This document shows, piece by piece, positions 62,892-64,000 of a stretch of DNA of 64,000 nucleotides (its first letter is position 1; every line of letters begins with the position of its first letter). This DNA comes from an uncultured Croceitalea sp. Lineage in GTDB: Bacteria; Bacteroidota; Bacteroidia; Flavobacteriales; Flavobacteriaceae. The position numbers and the translations under genes are program-made. The notes beneath the pieces were generated by a model. It was not told the DNA's origin, did no database searches, and saw only the letters and a list, made by a program, of their open reading frames with translations. The stretch spans positions 372,001 to 436,000 of the forward strand of contig CANMOV010000001.1 of assembly GCA_947499565.1 (NCBI GenBank), in the 5' to 3' direction.

Positions 62892-64000
62892 ATGGGGAAA
62901 CGTATCGTAATAATTGGGGGAGGAATTATAGGCTTATGCTCTGCTTATTATCTTCAGAAAGAAGGTCATGAGGTTACAATACTTGATAAGTCTAATATGA
63001 ATGCTGGTGCTTCTTATGTAAATGCTGGTTACATAACACCTAGTCATATTATTCCGTTAGCTTCTCCAGGAATGATTTCTAAGGGTATACGGTATATGTT
63101 TAATGCGCGAAGTCCTTTTTATATGAAGCCTAGACTAGATCTAGATTTTTTGAAATGGGCGTGGTATTTTAAAAAATCATCTACCAAAGAAAAGGTGGAA
63201 AAGGCCATTCCCCTTATTAAGGATATCAACATTTTAAGTAGGGAGCTTTTCCATGATATTAAATCATCAGGAGATTTAGGAATTTTTCATTTGGAGCGTA
63301 AAGGTTTGTTAATGCTCTATCAGACCCATGCAGAAGGTGATCATGAATTGGAGATAGCAGAAAAGGCTAAGTTTCTTGGTTTGGAGGTAAATCATTTAGA
63401 TAAACAGGGTATTAAAAAAATTGAACCTAATGTTTCTATAAATGCAGTTGGAGCAGTGCATTATGAGTGCGATGGACATACTACTCCAAACGAGTTTATG
63501 GAAAAAATGATAGACCACCTTTTAAGAAAAGGTGTCCGAATTTGTAAAAATGAAGAGGTAATAGCTATTTCTTCCTCAGATCAAAAAATAGATTCCTTAC
63601 AAACCAATCTTGGTAATTATAGAGCCGATGAAGTAGTTTTTGCAGCTGGTTCATGGACATCTAGTTTGGCAAAAAAACTACAAATTTCACTACCAATTGA
63701 AGCAGGAAAAGGGTATCGGATTAATGTGCAAGAACCTACAGGAATTACAATGCCTGCAATTTTAATGGAAGCAAAGGTAGCGGTAACTCCAATGACTGGT
63801 TTTACTCGTTTTGCAGGAACCATGGAATTTTCAGGAATCAATAATACAATTAGAAGAGAAAGAGTTGACACTATTGCTGAGAATGCCTCAAAATTTTATG
63901 AGGGACTAGAAATAACAAATGATAATAAAGCTGAAGCTGCATGTGGATTGCGACCAGTTACTCCGGATGGATTACCATATATTGGTAAATCTTCAAACTA
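62892..64000 (+). CDS. FAD-dependent oxidoreductase (DadA family), partial; probable D-hydroxyproline dehydrogenase
   Basis: At least 369 residues, cut by the right edge. The ATG at 62892 directly follows the epimerase stop. The N-terminal FAD motif IVIIGGGIIGLCSAYYL and the family's NAGYITPSHIIPLASPGM stretch are clear, with CGLRPVTPDGLPYIG at the end of the visible part. DadA-type enzymes oxidise D-amino acids; here cis-4-hydroxy-D-proline is the expected substrate, giving the pyrroline that the DapA-like enzyme uses. Confidence 0.9.
   Translation, partial: MGKRIVIIGGGIIGLCSAYYLQKEGHEVTILDKSNMNAGASYVNAGYITPSHIIPLASPGMISKGIRYMFNARSPFYMKPRLDLDFLKWAWYFKKSSTKEKVEKAIPLIKDINILSRELFHDIKSSGDLGIFHLERKGLLMLYQTHAEGDHELEIAEKAKFLGLEVNHLDKQGIKKIEPNVSINAVGAVHYECDGHTTPNEFMEKMIDHLLRKGVRICKNEEVIAISSSDQKIDSLQTNLGNYRADEVVFAAGSWTSSLAKKLQISLPIEAGKGYRINVQEPTGITMPAILMEAKVAVTPMTGFTRFAGTMEFSGINNTIRRERVDTIAENASKFYEGLEITNDNKAEAACGLRPVTPDGLPYIGKSSN

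Overview
The window is AT-rich, gene-dense chromosomal DNA from a member of the Bacteroidota, most likely a marine Flavobacteriaceae. The evidence is the gliding genes gldF/gldG, family-restricted proteins (DUF4290, a Lacal_2735-type protein, DUF2911, fused CcsB-CcsA, BshB1), A-rich translation starts without Shine-Dalgarno sites, and promoters of the Bacteroidota type (TTTG, about 20 nt, TAnnTTTG), seen most clearly at both tRNAs and at the HU gene. I cannot fix the genus. There is no rRNA, CRISPR array, insertion sequence, integrase or phage gene.

Layout. 1-2.8 kb: the end of a glycosyltransferase gene (cut by the window edge), an acidic Cys-rich lipoprotein and a DUF4870 membrane protein. 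2.8-7.6 kb (minus): dnaN, then gldG, gldF, a small monooxygenase and a SAM hydrolase in one tight run. 7.7-13.7 kb (plus): phoH and purC, then an acetate module (DUF4212 subunit, sodium/solute symporter, acetyl-CoA synthetase). 13.7-19.4 kb: ConA-like and HTH-like/ConA-like proteins, tRNA-Met, a START-like protein, an aminotransferase class IV enzyme, YqgE and HU. 19.5-25.4 kb: fmt, recQ, an AAA ATPase, DUF493, DUF4290 and murA. 25.4-33.6 kb (minus): small accessory and stress genes (PPOX, DUF1428, DUF4440, ankyrin, pirin, lipocalin-VOC fusion, M20 peptidase) and a photolyase-SDR-SRPBCC operon. 33.8-43.1 kb: DUF2911, a sodium symporter, a short unlisted membrane ORF, a large PIG-L deacetylase, MscS, Maf, KdsC and DUF2520. 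43.2-54 kb: CcsBA, an M14 peptidase, a MATE pump with a structured leader, a macroglobulin/plug-like protein, a Cys/Met-metabolism enzyme and bshB1. 54-64 kb: a TPR histidine kinase, tRNA-His, an M28 peptidase, and a trans-4-hydroxyproline catabolic operon with its own AraC regulator, cut by the right edge.

How genes work together. The last operon should turn 4-hydroxyproline into 2-oxoglutarate (epimerase, FAD dehydrogenase, deaminase, semialdehyde dehydrogenase). The symporter and Acs import and activate acetate. GldF/GldG belong to the gliding ABC transporter. The PLP transsulfuration enzyme and BshB1 connect sulfur amino acids to bacillithiol.

The less expected points are the MATE leader (a 13-codon ORF with mutually exclusive hairpins), a 41-codon membrane ORF overlapping the PIG-L gene, three tandem hairpin repeats near 28.4-28.6 kb, MurA with Asp in place of the fosfomycin-target Cys, and a lipocalin-VOC fusion. 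No clearly new multi-gene system is visible.
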